NCBI RefSeq assembly: GCF_013409935.1
Contig: NZ_JACCCO010000001.1
Location: 3,100,001 to 3,164,000 of the forward strand
DNA length: 64,000 bases
Reading direction: 5' to 3'
Origin: Streptosporangium sandarakinum
GTDB taxonomy: Bacteria > Actinomycetota > Actinomycetes > Streptosporangiales > Streptosporangiaceae
Position numbers and translations under genes: made by a program. The notes beneath the pieces are model-generated. The model searched no databases. It was not told the DNA's origin and was given only the letters and a program-made list of their open reading frames with translations. Position 1 is the first letter of the stretch; each line of letters begins with the position of its first letter. This document shows positions 33,867 through 42,171 of the stretch, piece by piece.

Positions 33867-34318
33867 TCCCCAGAGACCGCGACCCGGAGGGACGGCCGCG
33901 CAACCGGCGGCCCCGGGACGCCTTCGGCAGGCCGCTGCCGCACGGCGCCGAGGGCGTCGAGCGGATCCCCGACGACTACGCGCCGAGCGCCGCCGAAGCC
34001 CTGTCCGAGGCGCGGCGGCTGCTCGGCGAGGGCCGGCCGTTCCACGCCCACGAGGTGTTCGAGGGCCGGTGGAAGAACTCCCCGGCCGGGGAGCGGGAGC
34101 TGTGGCAGGGACTGGCGCAGATCTGCGTCGGTCTCACCCACCTCCAGCGCGGCAACCGGCGCGGGGCCGCGGCGCTGCTCGCCCGGGGGGCCGACCGGAT
34201 CGAGGGGTACGGCGCGCCGTACGGGGAGATCGCCCGGACCGCCCGGACCCTGGGGGACGCGGACGCCGGGGCGGCCGTCGCCGCGGTCCGGGACCTCCTC
34301 GAAGCACCCGGGCGCTGA
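33863..34318 (+). CDS. DUF309 family protein
   Basis: A 151-residue protein. The DUF309 core is 'LSEARRLLGEGRPFHAHEVFEGRWKNSPAGERELWQGLAQICVGLTHLQRGNRRGAAALLARG', with the conserved H-A-H-E-x-F-E. It starts at GTG 33863. The helical-bundle family has no known biochemical activity. The first 40 residues are charged and disordered. The C-terminus ends in 'LLEAPGR'. It closes the nhaA-holin-hydrolase run. Confidence 0.82.
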   Translation: MIPRDRDPEGRPRNRRPRDAFGRPLPHGAEGVERIPDDYAPSAAEALSEARRLLGEGRPFHAHEVFEGRWKNSPAGERELWQGLAQICVGLTHLQRGNRRGAAALLARGADRIEGYGAPYGEIARTARTLGDADAGAAVAAVRDLLEAPGR

Positions 34319-34425
34319 GAGGCCGGGGACCTCCGAGGCCCGGTGGTCCAGGGACCCTCCGCGGAAGACGGCGACCCGGCCGGGCGGCCCGCCTTCGGGT
34401 GGCCGCCGGGAGCCGGGTTCCGGGA

Positions 34426-35628
34426 TCAGCCGCCGCTCTGGTCGCACTCCTGGGTGCTGACCCGGTTGACCAGCCGCGAGCCGTCCTGGGCGTCCGGCGT
34501 GACCTCGGCGGCGGTGAGGACGTATCCGGTCTCGCGCTGGTCGAGGGCCGCGGCGAAGACGACGCCGTAGACCTTGCCCTCGGGGGAGAGCAGCGGACCG
34601 CCGGAGTTGCCCTGCCGTACCAGGCCGCGGATCGCGTAGACGTCGCGGAAGACGGTCTTGCGGTCGTAGATGTCGGGGCCCTTGGCCTTCTGCTGGCCCC
34701 GGATGCGGGCGACGTTGGGCGTGAAGCCGTGGCCGTGCGGGAAGCCCGCGACGATGGCGTCGTCGCCCTTCTCGGCGGTGCCGTCGAAGCGCAGGACCGG
34801 CAGGTTCAGGCCGGGGACGTAGAGGATCGCGATGTCCCGGTCGGGGTTGTAGAGCACGACCCTGGCGTCGTGGACGTTGTTGAGGTAGTCGGTGACCTGC
34901 AGGCCCTGGTCGACGCCCGCGACCACGTGGGCGTTGGTCATGATCCGGTTCTGGGAGTAGACGAAGCCGGTGCCCTCGATGTGCCTGCGGCAGCTCGTGG
35001 CGATGCCCTGGACCTTGACGATGCCCCGGCGGGCCCGCGAGAGCTGCGAGCCCTTCAGCACACCCTGGTCGGGCGGCGGCACCTCGACGAACTGACCCGC
35101 CCCTATGGCGTCGAAGACCTTGGGGAAGCCGGAGGTGTCGATGAAGTTCTTGAACGGCTTCTGGAGGTCCTTCGCCGCGGTCGGCAGCGCCTGGTCGACG
35201 GTGCTGATCAGCAGCGACTTGTTGACCTGCTCGCTGAGCAGCGTGAACTGCGAGGAGGTCAGCAGTGACCCGATCAGCCAGGCGGTGACCAGCACCGAGA
35301 ACGCGCTGGCGAAGGTGCCGCCCACCGCGTCGACGACCTTCGCCGGCTCCCAGGTGACGTGGCTGCGGACCACCGCGCCGATCGTCGAGGAGGCGAACTG
35401 CCCGATGGTCGCGCTGAGGAACACGATGACGATGGCGAGCAGCGCCCGCTCGGTGTCCCCGTCGACCACGGCGGCCGCGATCGGCGGGGCGATGAACATG
35501 CCCAGCAGCCCTCCGCCGACGAATCCGACGAAGCTCAGCGCCCCGATGATGAACCCCTGCCGGTATCCCGACACCGCGAAGGCCACCATCAGTGCGATCA
35601 GGATAAGGTCGAGGAGATCACCACTCAC
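34426..35628 (-). CDS. marP: MarP-like membrane serine protease (CvpA fused to trypsin-like domain)
   Basis: A 400-residue protein. Four N-terminal membrane helices form a CvpA-like unit ('DLLDLILIALMVAFAVSGYRQGFIIGALSFVGFVGGGLLG'). The C-terminal half is a chymotrypsin-fold protease with His in 'IMTNAHVVAG', Asp in 'NPDRDIAILYV' and Ser in 'VRQGNSGGPLL'. Cysteines in 'TSCRRH' and near the C-terminus ('TQECDQ') match the MarP disulfide pattern. M. tuberculosis MarP (Rv3671c) preserves pH balance in acid and lies beside the NUDIX and nth genes, as here. GTG 35628 is inferred from the position of the first helix; its Shine-Dalgarno spacing is short. Confidence 0.87.
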   Translation of the reverse strand: MSGDLLDLILIALMVAFAVSGYRQGFIIGALSFVGFVGGGLLGMFIAPPIAAAVVDGDTERALLAIVIVFLSATIGQFASSTIGAVVRSHVTWEPAKVVDAVGGTFASAFSVLVTAWLIGSLLTSSQFTLLSEQVNKSLLISTVDQALPTAAKDLQKPFKNFIDTSGFPKVFDAIGAGQFVEVPPPDQGVLKGSQLSRARRGIVKVQGIATSCRRHIEGTGFVYSQNRIMTNAHVVAGVDQGLQVTDYLNNVHDARVVLYNPDRDIAILYVPGLNLPVLRFDGTAEKGDDAIVAGFPHGHGFTPNVARIRGQQKAKGPDIYDRKTVFRDVYAIRGLVRQGNSGGPLLSPEGKVYGVVFAAALDQRETGYVLTAAEVTPDAQDGSRLVNRVSTQECDQSGG

Positions 35629-35700
35629 CCCTTTACGGTATCCACCGACCGGCCCGCGCGTGCACTCCTTCGGTGACGTGCGGCCCGTTATCGTGGCCGT

Positions 35701-36243
35701 ATGGCAACGATCGGGGGGTCGGCGCCCGTGGCGGCACTGATAGAGACCGCGCTGCGGGACCAGGACGACGGCGAGGTCCGCTGGCACGTGATCGGGCTGC
35801 TGGGCGAGCGGCACGACCTGGAGACCCTCGCCGCGGCGCGGCGGCTGTGCGACGGCGGGACGGTGGCCGAGCGGACGCTCGGAGCCGACATCCTCGGCCG
35901 CCTGGGCCTCACCGACCGCAGCCTGCCCATCCTGCGCGCGCTGGCCGCCCGCGAGGAGGACCGGACGGTCCTGTACTCGGTGCTGATCGCCTTCGGCCAT
36001 CTCCACGACCGCCGCGCGCTGCCGTCGGTGATCCGCCTGAGCGAGCACCCCGATTCCAGGGTGCGGTACGGCGCGGCCTACGCGCTGCCGAACATCGTGG
36101 GCAGGCCGCCGGACCCCACGGGTCTGACGGCCCTGCGGCGGCTGGCCGCCGACCCCGACGACGACGTGGCCGAGTGGGCCTGCCTGGGCCTGGCGCTGTC
36201 GACGGGCGGCGCGGTCGACGACGTCCGGCCGCCGGCCGGCTGA
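35701..36243 (+). CDS. HEAT-repeat protein
   Basis: A 180-residue all-helical protein with four or five HEAT/PBS-lyase type repeats ('DGEVRWHVIGLLGER', 'TLGADILGRLGL', 'PDSRVRYGAAYALPNI', 'DDDVAEWACLGLALS'). There are no catalytic residues; a protein-binding scaffold is likely. ATG 35701 lies in a divergent promoter region shared with marP (72 bp apart). I know of no role for it at this locus. Confidence 0.75.
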   Translation: MATIGGSAPVAALIETALRDQDDGEVRWHVIGLLGERHDLETLAAARRLCDGGTVAERTLGADILGRLGLTDRSLPILRALAAREEDRTVLYSVLIAFGHLHDRRALPSVIRLSEHPDSRVRYGAAYALPNIVGRPPDPTGLTALRRLAADPDDDVAEWACLGLALSTGGAVDDVRPPAG

Positions 36244-36324
36244 ACCGGGAACGGGCGGCCGGCGACGAGGGTGGCGGGCGGACGGCCGTCAGGCGGTGGG
36301 TGACGACCAGGCGGTGGGCGGCGG

Positions 36325-36966
36325 TCAGCGGGCGGCGAGGTTGACGACGTCCGGGGGGATGTCCTCGATCCGTGAGCGGTCCCAGGGCAGCTCGAATCCC
36401 GACCCGGCGAGCACGCCGTCGAGCACTCCCGCGGTGAAGCCCCACACCAGCAGCCCGCGCACCCGGAACGCCGGGCCGCTGTAGCCGCTCGGGTGGCGCA
36501 GCCTGAGGCGGTTGACCGGGTCGACCAGCTCGGCCACCGGGACCCGCTCCACCGACTCCACCTCGTCGGGCGAGGCCGCGTGGACCGCGCACGGGGTGTG
36601 CCACCAGCCCAGCACCGGGGTCACCCGGTTGTGGCTGTGCCAGACGTACAGCTCCGGCATCGTGCCGACCACGTGCACACCCGCCGGGTCCAGGCCGGTC
36701 TCCTCCCGCGCCTCGCGCAGCGCGGCGGCGACCGGGCCGCCGTCGACGGGATCGACCCCGCCGCCGGGGAAGGCGGGCTGGCCGGCGTGCAGACGCCCGC
36801 GCCGGCTGCGCTGGATCAGCAGCACGTCGGGGCCGAGGGGACCCTCACCGAACAGCAGCAGAACCGCGGCGGCGCGCCCTCCGGAGGCGGGCGGGCGCAG
36901 CGTCGGGGGAACGGGCGCCTTGGCGGCTTTCTGGGCGAGGGTTTCCAACCATCCGGGAACTTCCAC
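36325..36966 (-). CDS. NUDIX hydrolase, CoA pyrophosphatase type
   Basis: A 213-residue NUDIX protein with both signatures of the CoA-pyrophosphatase group: the upstream 'LIQRSRRGRLHAGQPAFPGGGVDPVDGG' and the NUDIX box 'PVAAALREAREETGLDP'. GTG 36966 follows GGAGG, which excludes a longer extension. It is the Rv3672c equivalent, between marP and nth, and probably hydrolyses CoA or its derivatives to 3',5'-ADP and 4'-phosphopantetheine. Confidence 0.85.
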   Translation of the reverse strand: MEVPGWLETLAQKAAKAPVPPTLRPPASGGRAAAVLLLFGEGPLGPDVLLIQRSRRGRLHAGQPAFPGGGVDPVDGGPVAAALREAREETGLDPAGVHVVGTMPELYVWHSHNRVTPVLGWWHTPCAVHAASPDEVESVERVPVAELVDPVNRLRLRHPSGYSGPAFRVRGLLVWGFTAGVLDGVLAGSGFELPWDRSRIEDIPPDVVNLAAR

Positions 36967-37040
36967 GGGTACACCTCCGATCTTCTGCAACACCTCGGCC
37001 CGGCCCGCTGCTTCCCGGGTCCCGGTGGCTTCCCGGCGGA

Positions 37041-37760
37041 TCAGGAGAACGGCCCCGGTCGCACCAGCTTTCCGGCCTGGGCGGGGTCGATCGGGCCGAT
37101 GCCGTACGAGGGGCAGAGGGTGGCGAGGGGGCAGGCGCCGCAGGCGGGCTTGCGCGCGTGGCACATGCGGCGGCCGTGCCAGATCAGGCGGTGGGACATC
37201 ATCGTCCAGTCGCGCCTGGGGATCAGCTCCGCCACGACTTTCTCGATCTTCACCGGGTCGGTCTCCGCGGTCCAGCCGAACCGGCCGACCAGGCGCTGGA
37301 AGTGGGTGTCCACGGTGATGCCGGGCACGCCGTACGCGTTGCCCAGCACGACGTTCGCGGTCTTGCGGCCCACGCCGGGCAACTTGACGAGGTCGGCGAG
37401 CCTGCGGGGGACCTCGCCGCCGTGGCGTTCGCAGACGGCCTGGGCCATGCCGATGATGCTGGCGGCCTTGGCGCGGAAGAAGCCGGTGGACCGGATCATC
37501 TCCTCCAGCTCGGCCCGATCGGCGGCGGCGTAGTCCTCCGCTGTCCTATATTTCACAAAAAGGGTAGGAGTGACTAGATTGACCCTTTTGTCAGTACACT
37601 GCGCGGACAGGATCGTCGCGACCAGCAGTTCGAGCGGGTCGCGGAAGTCGAGTTCACAGTGTGCGTCGGGGTAGGTCTCCGCCAGGATCCGGTCCATTCG
37701 CCGGGCACGACGGACCAGAGCGAGCCGGGTCTCACCAGCGGGGATGACGTTGCGGGCCAC
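37041..37760 (-). CDS. nth: endonuclease III
   Basis: A 239-residue base-excision DNA glycosylase/AP lyase. The helix-hairpin-helix with the Schiff-base lysine is '[21 protein letters not shown]', the catalytic Asp is in '[14 protein letters not shown]', and the 4Fe-4S ligands are at the C-terminus ('[17 protein letters not shown]'). The first 25 residues extend beyond E. coli Nth. ATG 37760 is divergent from crp. It removes oxidised pyrimidines. The same nth-crp pair occurs in mycobacteria and streptomycetes. Confidence 0.95.
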   Translation of the reverse strand: MARNVIPAGETRLALVRRARRMDRILAETYPDAHCELDFRDPLELLVATILSAQCTDKRVNLVTPTLFVKYRTAEDYAAADRAELEEMIRSTGFFRAKAASIIGMAQAVCERHGGEVPRRLADLVKLPGVGRKTANVVLGNAYGVPGITVDTHFQRLVGRFGWTAETDPVKIEKVVAELIPRRDWTMMSHRLIWHGRRMCHARKPACGACPLATLCPSYGIGPIDPAQAGKLVRPGPFS

Positions 37761-37799
37761 CCCGACAGCCTACGCGTACGGCCCCCTTTGGGGCCGCGC

Positions 37800-37815
37800 G
37801 GTGGGATACGTCACA
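37800..37815. promoter_or_regulatory. CRP-like site upstream of crp
   Basis: GGTGG-GATACG-TCACA fits the TGTGA-N6-TCACA consensus at 8 of 10 positions, with the right half perfect. It lies 33 bp before the crp start and 40 bp before the nth start, so it could serve autoregulation or both genes. Confidence 0.45.
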
Positions 37816-37847
37816 ATGACTGCGTGAGCCGTGAAACAGGAGGCACT

Positions 37848-38528
37848 GTGAACACCGACGACGTGCTGGGCAAGGCACCTCTGTTCGCGGCGCTCGACCG
37901 TGAGAGCGCCGCGGCGCTGCGCACGAGCATCTCCGAGGTCACCCTGTCCAAGGGACAGACGCTCTTCAGTGAGAACGAGACGGGCGACCGTCTCTACGTG
38001 GTGCTCGAAGGCAAGATCAAGCTGTCCAGGACCGCGCCGGACGGCCGGGAGAACCTGCTGAGCGTGCTGGGCCCGGGTGAGATGTTCGGCGAGCTGTCGC
38101 TGTTCGACCCCCGCCCCCGCACCGCCTCCGCCATCGCCCTGACCGACGTCCGGCTGGCCGGCCTCGGGCACGACGACCTGCGTCCCTGGCTGACGGGCCG
38201 TCCCGAGGTCGCCCTGCACCTGCTGCGGGCCCTGGCCCAGCGGCTGCGCCGTACCAACGACGTGCTGGCCGACCTGGTCTTCACCGACGTCCCGGGGCGG
38301 GTCGCCAAGGCGCTGCTCGACCTGGCCGACCGCTTCGGCCAGCGGATCGACGACGGCATCCGCGTCCACCACGACCTCACCCAGGAGGAGCTGGCCCAGC
38401 TCGTCGGCGCCTCCCGGGAGACGGTGAACAAGGCCCTCGCCGACTTCGCCCAGCGCGGCTGGCTGCGGATCGAGGCCAAGGCCGTGGTCATCCTCGACCT
38501 GGAGCGCCTGCACAACCGTTCCCGCTAG
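37848..38528 (+). CDS. crp: cAMP-receptor-protein-family regulator Crp
   Basis: A 226-residue CRP/FNR regulator. The cyclic nucleotide domain includes 'GDRLYVVLEGKIKLSRTAPDGRENLLSVLGPGEMFGELSLFDPRPRTASAIAL' with the phosphate-binding Glu and Arg. The HTH is 'LTQEELAQLVGASRETVNKALADFAQRGWL', almost identical to S. coelicolor Crp and M. tuberculosis Rv3676. GTG 37848 follows AGGAGG. In Streptomyces Crp controls germination and antibiotic genes. Which genes it controls here cannot be read, except for the site just upstream. Confidence 0.94.
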   Translation: MNTDDVLGKAPLFAALDRESAAALRTSISEVTLSKGQTLFSENETGDRLYVVLEGKIKLSRTAPDGRENLLSVLGPGEMFGELSLFDPRPRTASAIALTDVRLAGLGHDDLRPWLTGRPEVALHLLRALAQRLRRTNDVLADLVFTDVPGRVAKALLDLADRFGQRIDDGIRVHHDLTQEELAQLVGASRETVNKALADFAQRGWLRIEAKAVVILDLERLHNRSR

Positions 38529-38570
38529 AACCCGCCGGAGCCGTTGGGACCGTTCCCGTATCCGGCCCGG

Positions 38571-39359
38571 TCAGCCCGCCAGGTAGTCGAGCTGGGCGCG
38601 GACCGACATCTCGGCGGCCGGCCAGAGCGACGGGTCGACGTCCGCGTAGACGATCTCGACGATCTCCCGCGGCGTCGCCGCGCCCCGGGCACGGGCCGCC
38701 CGGATCTGGTCCAGCCGCCGCCTGCGGTGCGCGACGTAGCCGTCCAGCGCGCCGATCGGATCGGCCAGCACCGGACCGTGGCCCGGCAGCAGGACCTCGG
38801 CCCCGACCCGCTCGGCCGTCGCCCGCAGCCGGTCCAGCGACCGCAGGTAGTCGGCCAGGTCTCCGTCCGGGGCGATCACGGTGGTGCCCCGGCCGAGCAC
38901 GGTGTCGCCGGTCAGCATCGCCCGGTCCTCGGGCAGCCAGAAGCACAGCGAGTCGAACGAGTGGCCCGGCGTGCCCACGACGTGCAGCTCCAGCCCGTCG
39001 GCGGTGACCACGTCGCCGTCGGCGAGTCCCTCCTCGCCGAGGCGGTGCCGGGGGTCCAGCGCCCTGACCGGCGCGCCCACCAGCCCGGCGAACCTCCGCG
39101 CGCCGCCGCTGTGGTCGTCGTGGCCGTGGGTCAGCAGGATCGCCGCCACCCTGCGCCCGGCCAGGCGGGCGGCGACCCGGGCGAGGTGCGCCTCGTCGTC
39201 CGGCCCGGGGTCGACGACGAGCACGTCCTCCTCGCGGCCGATCAGCCACGTGTTCGTGCCGTCCAGCGTCATCGGGGAGGGGTTGGGCGCCAGCAGCGCC
39301 AGGGTGTGGGCCGTGCCGGACCCGTCCGGTCCGCCCAGGGGTATCCGCAGCCCGCTCAC
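38571..39359 (-). CDS. metallo-beta-lactamase-fold hydrolase (LACTB2-like)
   Basis: A 262-residue MBL protein: 'THGHDDHSGG' (H-x-H-x-D-H), 'GTPGHSFDSLCFWL', 'MLTGDTVLGRGTTVI' and 'LLPGHGPVL' supply the two-metal site; a C-terminal winged-helix of the BLACT_WH type ('ATPREIVEIVYADVDPSLWPAAEMSVRAQLDYL') is typical of LACTB2-like nucleases. GTG 39359 overlaps the stop of the NUDIX gene by 4 bp. It corresponds to Rv3677c. It probably hydrolyses RNA or a thioester; the sequence does not decide. Confidence 0.87.
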   Translation of the reverse strand: MSGLRIPLGGPDGSGTAHTLALLAPNPSPMTLDGTNTWLIGREEDVLVVDPGPDDEAHLARVAARLAGRRVAAILLTHGHDDHSGGARRFAGLVGAPVRALDPRHRLGEEGLADGDVVTADGLELHVVGTPGHSFDSLCFWLPEDRAMLTGDTVLGRGTTVIAPDGDLADYLRSLDRLRATAERVGAEVLLPGHGPVLADPIGALDGYVAHRRRRLDQIRAARARGAATPREIVEIVYADVDPSLWPAAEMSVRAQLDYLAG

Positions 39360-40282
39360 GGGCGGCCCTGCCTGAAGTACTCGCCGTCGAGTACCAGGCA
39401 CAGCTCCCCGTCCACCTCGGCGACCTCGGGCATGAGCGTGACGATCTCCCGCCGTACGGCGAGCACGTCGGCCATGGTCGCGTACCCGGCGAGCTCGCCG
39501 AGCGTGCGGTAGGTCGGGGGCATCAGGAAGATCCGCCCGTCCCGGGCACCGGCGAGCGCGTCGGCGGGCCGGGCCCAGGTCACCTGGTCGGCCTCGCCGC
39601 CGACGTCGCGGGTGCGCTGGCCGGCCGGGAGGGCGGCGACGAAGAACCGGGTGTCGAAGCGCCGGGGCTCGACCACCGGGGTGATCCAGTGGGCCCAGGG
39701 CCGCAGCAGGTCGGAGCGGAGGACCAGCCCGCGCCCGGCGAGGAAGTCGGCGAACGACAGGCTCCGGTCGATCAGGGCCAGCCGGTCGGCCTCCCAGTCG
39801 TCACCGGTGGTGTCGGCCACGACGGACGCCGCGGACGAGCCGGCGAGCAGGACCCCCGACTCCTCGAACGTCTCGCGCACCGCGGCGCACACCAGGCCGC
39901 GGGCGAGCTTCTCGTCCACGCCGAAGACCTCGCCCCACTCGGCGGGCGACGGCCCGGCCCAGGCGACCGCGTGGTCGGCGTCCCGGGGGTCCACCGACCC
40001 GCCGGGGAAGACGTAGGCGCCCGCCGCGAAGGCCATCGCGGCCTTGCGCCGGAGCAGGTAGACCTCGACGCCCCCGCTCTCGGGACCGCCGGCGCCCTCG
40101 GGACCGCCCGCGCCCCCTGGACCGCCGGCGCTCCCGGCGTCCTCGCCGCCCTCGCAACCCTCGGCGCCCTCGCGCAGGAGGACCACCGTGGCGGCGTCCC
40201 GGGTCGGAGCGGGCCGCGCCCGGCCGGCCAGGATGTCGCGCGCGCGCTCGCCGTCCGCGCCGGAAAGCGGGAACCCACCCAT
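39356..40282 (-). CDS. NUDIX hydrolase with glycine-rich insert
   Basis: A 308-residue NUDIX-superfamily protein. The box is split by an insertion as in the family of long actinobacterial NUDIX proteins: 'YVFPGGSVDPRDADHAVAW...CAAVRETFEESGVLLAG'. Between the first strand and the box lies a Gly/Pro-rich linker of about 25 residues ('GSAGGPGGAGGPEGAGG') that looks like a recent repeat expansion. ATG 40282 follows GGAGG. It is translationally coupled to the MBL gene. The substrate is unknown. Confidence 0.8.
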   Translation of the reverse strand: MGGFPLSGADGERARDILAGRARPAPTRDAATVVLLREGAEGCEGGEDAGSAGGPGGAGGPEGAGGPESGGVEVYLLRRKAAMAFAAGAYVFPGGSVDPRDADHAVAWAGPSPAEWGEVFGVDEKLARGLVCAAVRETFEESGVLLAGSSAASVVADTTGDDWEADRLALIDRSLSFADFLAGRGLVLRSDLLRPWAHWITPVVEPRRFDTRFFVAALPAGQRTRDVGGEADQVTWARPADALAGARDGRIFLMPPTYRTLGELAGYATMADVLAVRREIVTLMPEVAEVDGELCLVLDGEYFRQGRP

Positions 40283-40413
40283 TCAGATCCTCCACCAGAA
40301 CAACAGTCGGTCTCGGGAACCATCATGTGGCAGGTCCGCCGCCCCGGACAATCGCGGGCGGCCCCGGCGACCGGGCCGGGCCAGGGCCGGCTCCGGTCTC
40401 CGGTGAGCCGCCG

Positions 40414-40872
40414 TCAGCGGACCTCGGCGATCAGCTCGACCTCCACCGGCGCGTCCAGCGGGAGGACCGCCACGCCCACCGCGCTGCGGGCGTGCCCGCC
40501 GGTCTCGGCGAACACCTTGCCGAGCAGGTCGCTCGCGCCGTTGATCACCTGCGGCTGCCCGGTGAAGTCGGGGGCGCTGGCCACGAAACCGACGACCTTG
40601 ACGATCCGCACGATGTTGTCCACGCCGCCCGCCGCCGCCGCCACGGCGGCCAGGGCGTTCAGCGCGCAGATCCCGGCGAGGCCGGCGGCCTCCTCCGCGG
40701 TCAGCCTCTCGCCCACCTTGCCCGTCGCCGCGAGCTTGCCGTCCACCATCGGGAGCTGGCCCGAGGTGTAGACGTGGTCACCCGTCCGGACGGCCGGGAC
40801 GTAGGAGGCCAGCGGCACCGCGACCTCGGGCAGCTCGATGCCCAGCTCGTCCAACCTCTGCCGCGGCGTCAC
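40414..40872 (-). CDS. RidA-family protein (Rv3678c-like)
   Basis: A 152-residue YjgF/RidA-like protein: 'YVPAVRTGDHVYTSGQLPMVDGKL', 'AAGLAGICALNALAAVAAAAGGVDNIVRIVKVVGFVASAPDF', 'VFAETGGHARSAVGVAVLPLDAPVEVELIAEV'. The C-terminal Arg-Ser-x-x-G-V context matches the imine-deaminase pocket arginine of RidA. GTG 40872 overlaps the stop of the small upstream gene. It likely hydrolyses reactive enamines/imines; trimer formation is expected from the family. Confidence 0.87.
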   Translation of the reverse strand: MTPRQRLDELGIELPEVAVPLASYVPAVRTGDHVYTSGQLPMVDGKLAATGKVGERLTAEEAAGLAGICALNALAAVAAAAGGVDNIVRIVKVVGFVASAPDFTGQPQVINGASDLLGKVFAETGGHARSAVGVAVLPLDAPVEVELIAEVR

Positions 40873-41024
40873 TGCTTGGGCCGCTTCAGGTAGGCGACCA
40901 GCTGCTCGGGGTTCGGCCCCGGCACGACCTGGACGAGCTCCCAGCCGTCTTCGCCCCAGTTATCGAGAATCTGCTTGGTCGCGTGGACCAGCAGTGGCAC
41001 CGTCGAGTACTCCCATTTCGTCAT
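40869..41024 (-). CDS. DUF4177-type small protein
   Basis: A 51-residue protein, MTKWEYSTVPLLVHATKQILDNWGEDGWELVQVVPGP... with the 'W-G-x-x-G-W-E-L-V' pattern of DUF4177. It starts at ATG 41024 with little leader, and an in-frame GTG at 41033 is possible. Its end overlaps the RidA start (GTGA), so the pair is coupled. The family has no known function; it is conserved at this position in actinobacteria. Confidence 0.78.
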   Translation of the reverse strand: MTKWEYSTVPLLVHATKQILDNWGEDGWELVQVVPGPNPEQLVAYLKRPKQ

Positions 41025-41166
41025 GGGGGACACATTAGCGAGGCGGGCCCGGCCGGCGGTCGCCCTACGCCGCTCCGGCACACCAGTGAGCGGGATCACC
41101 AAGGTGGGCCCCGGAGCCGGACGGTCCGGGCGAATCGTAAGGTGACGGTTGGGTAGCCTTCGAGAC

Positions 41167-42171
41167 GTGAGAGCTCGCGACACCGATTGGGACGGCGTAC
41201 GCCTCCACGTCGTCACCGGTAAGGGCGGCACCGGCAAGACCACGGTGGCCGCCGCGCTCGCCCTTGCCCTCGCCGCGGGCGGGCGCAAGGTCCTGCTGGT
41301 CGAGGTCGAGGGCCGGCAGGGCATCGCGCAGGTCTTCGACCTGCCACCGCTGCCGTACGAGGAGCGGCGGATCGCCGTCGCGCCCGGCGGCGGGGACGTC
41401 CACGCCCTGTCCATAGACCCCGAAGAGGCCATGCTCGACTACCTCGAGATGTTCTACGGCATGCGCCGGGCGGGCAAGGCCCTGACCAAGATGGGCATCG
41501 TCGACTTCGCCACCACCATCGCCCCCGGCTTCCGCGACGTCCTGGTGACCGGCAAGACCACCGAGGCGGTCCGCCGCAAGAGCAAGGACGGCAGGCGGAT
41601 CTACGACGCGGTCGTGCTCGACGCGCCCCCGACCGGGCGGATCACCCGCTTCCTCAACGTCACCAACGAGGTGGCGGGCCTGGCCAGGGTCGGCCCCATC
41701 AAGAACCACGCCGACCTGGTGAACGGCGTGGTGGCCTCCCCGGAGACCGCCGTGCACTTCGTCACACTCCTGGAGGAGATGCCGGTCCAGGAGACCCTCG
41801 ACGGGCTCGCCGAGCTGACCGCCGCCGGGCTCCCGCCCGGCGGGATCTTCACGAACATGGTCAGGGAGTCGCTGCTCCCCGACTCCGTGCTGGACGCCGC
41901 GGCCGGCGGCCGGTTCGACCCGGCCGAGCTGGCGCTCGGCCTCAAGGCCGCGGGGCTCGCCGACGGCGCCTCCGACGCCACCGCGGTGGCCGAGGCCCTC
42001 GCCGAGGAGATCGTCGAGCACGCCCGCCGTACCGCGCTGGAGCAGCGGGAGCGGGAGTCTCTCGACGCGTCCGGCCGCCCCCGCTACGAGCTGCCGCTGC
42101 TGGCCGACGGGGTCGACCTCGCCGGGCTGTACGAGCTGGCCGAATCGATCCGCAACCAGGGAGCAGCATGA
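41167..42171 (+). CDS. Get3/ArsA-like ATPase, first subunit (BagA/Rv3679-like)
   Basis: A 334-residue deviant P-loop ATPase: 'VTGKGGTGKTTVAAALALALA', 'LLVEVEGRQGIAQVFD', and 'VVLDAPPTGRITRFLNV'. Paired ArsA-like genes next to whiB4/wblA are conserved in actinobacteria; in M. tuberculosis the Rv3679-Rv3680 pair forms a bacterial Get3-like complex. GTG 41167 is used, because the upstream TTG (41149) overlaps what looks like a TAGCCT -10 element. It overlaps the second subunit by 4 bp. The cargo or stress role cannot be told from the sequence. Confidence 0.87.
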   Translation: MRARDTDWDGVRLHVVTGKGGTGKTTVAAALALALAAGGRKVLLVEVEGRQGIAQVFDLPPLPYEERRIAVAPGGGDVHALSIDPEEAMLDYLEMFYGMRRAGKALTKMGIVDFATTIAPGFRDVLVTGKTTEAVRRKSKDGRRIYDAVVLDAPPTGRITRFLNVTNEVAGLARVGPIKNHADLVNGVVASPETAVHFVTLLEEMPVQETLDGLAELTAAGLPPGGIFTNMVRESLLPDSVLDAAAGGRFDPAELALGLKAAGLADGASDATAVAEALAEEIVEHARRTALEQRERESLDASGRPRYELPLLADGVDLAGLYELAESIRNQGAA

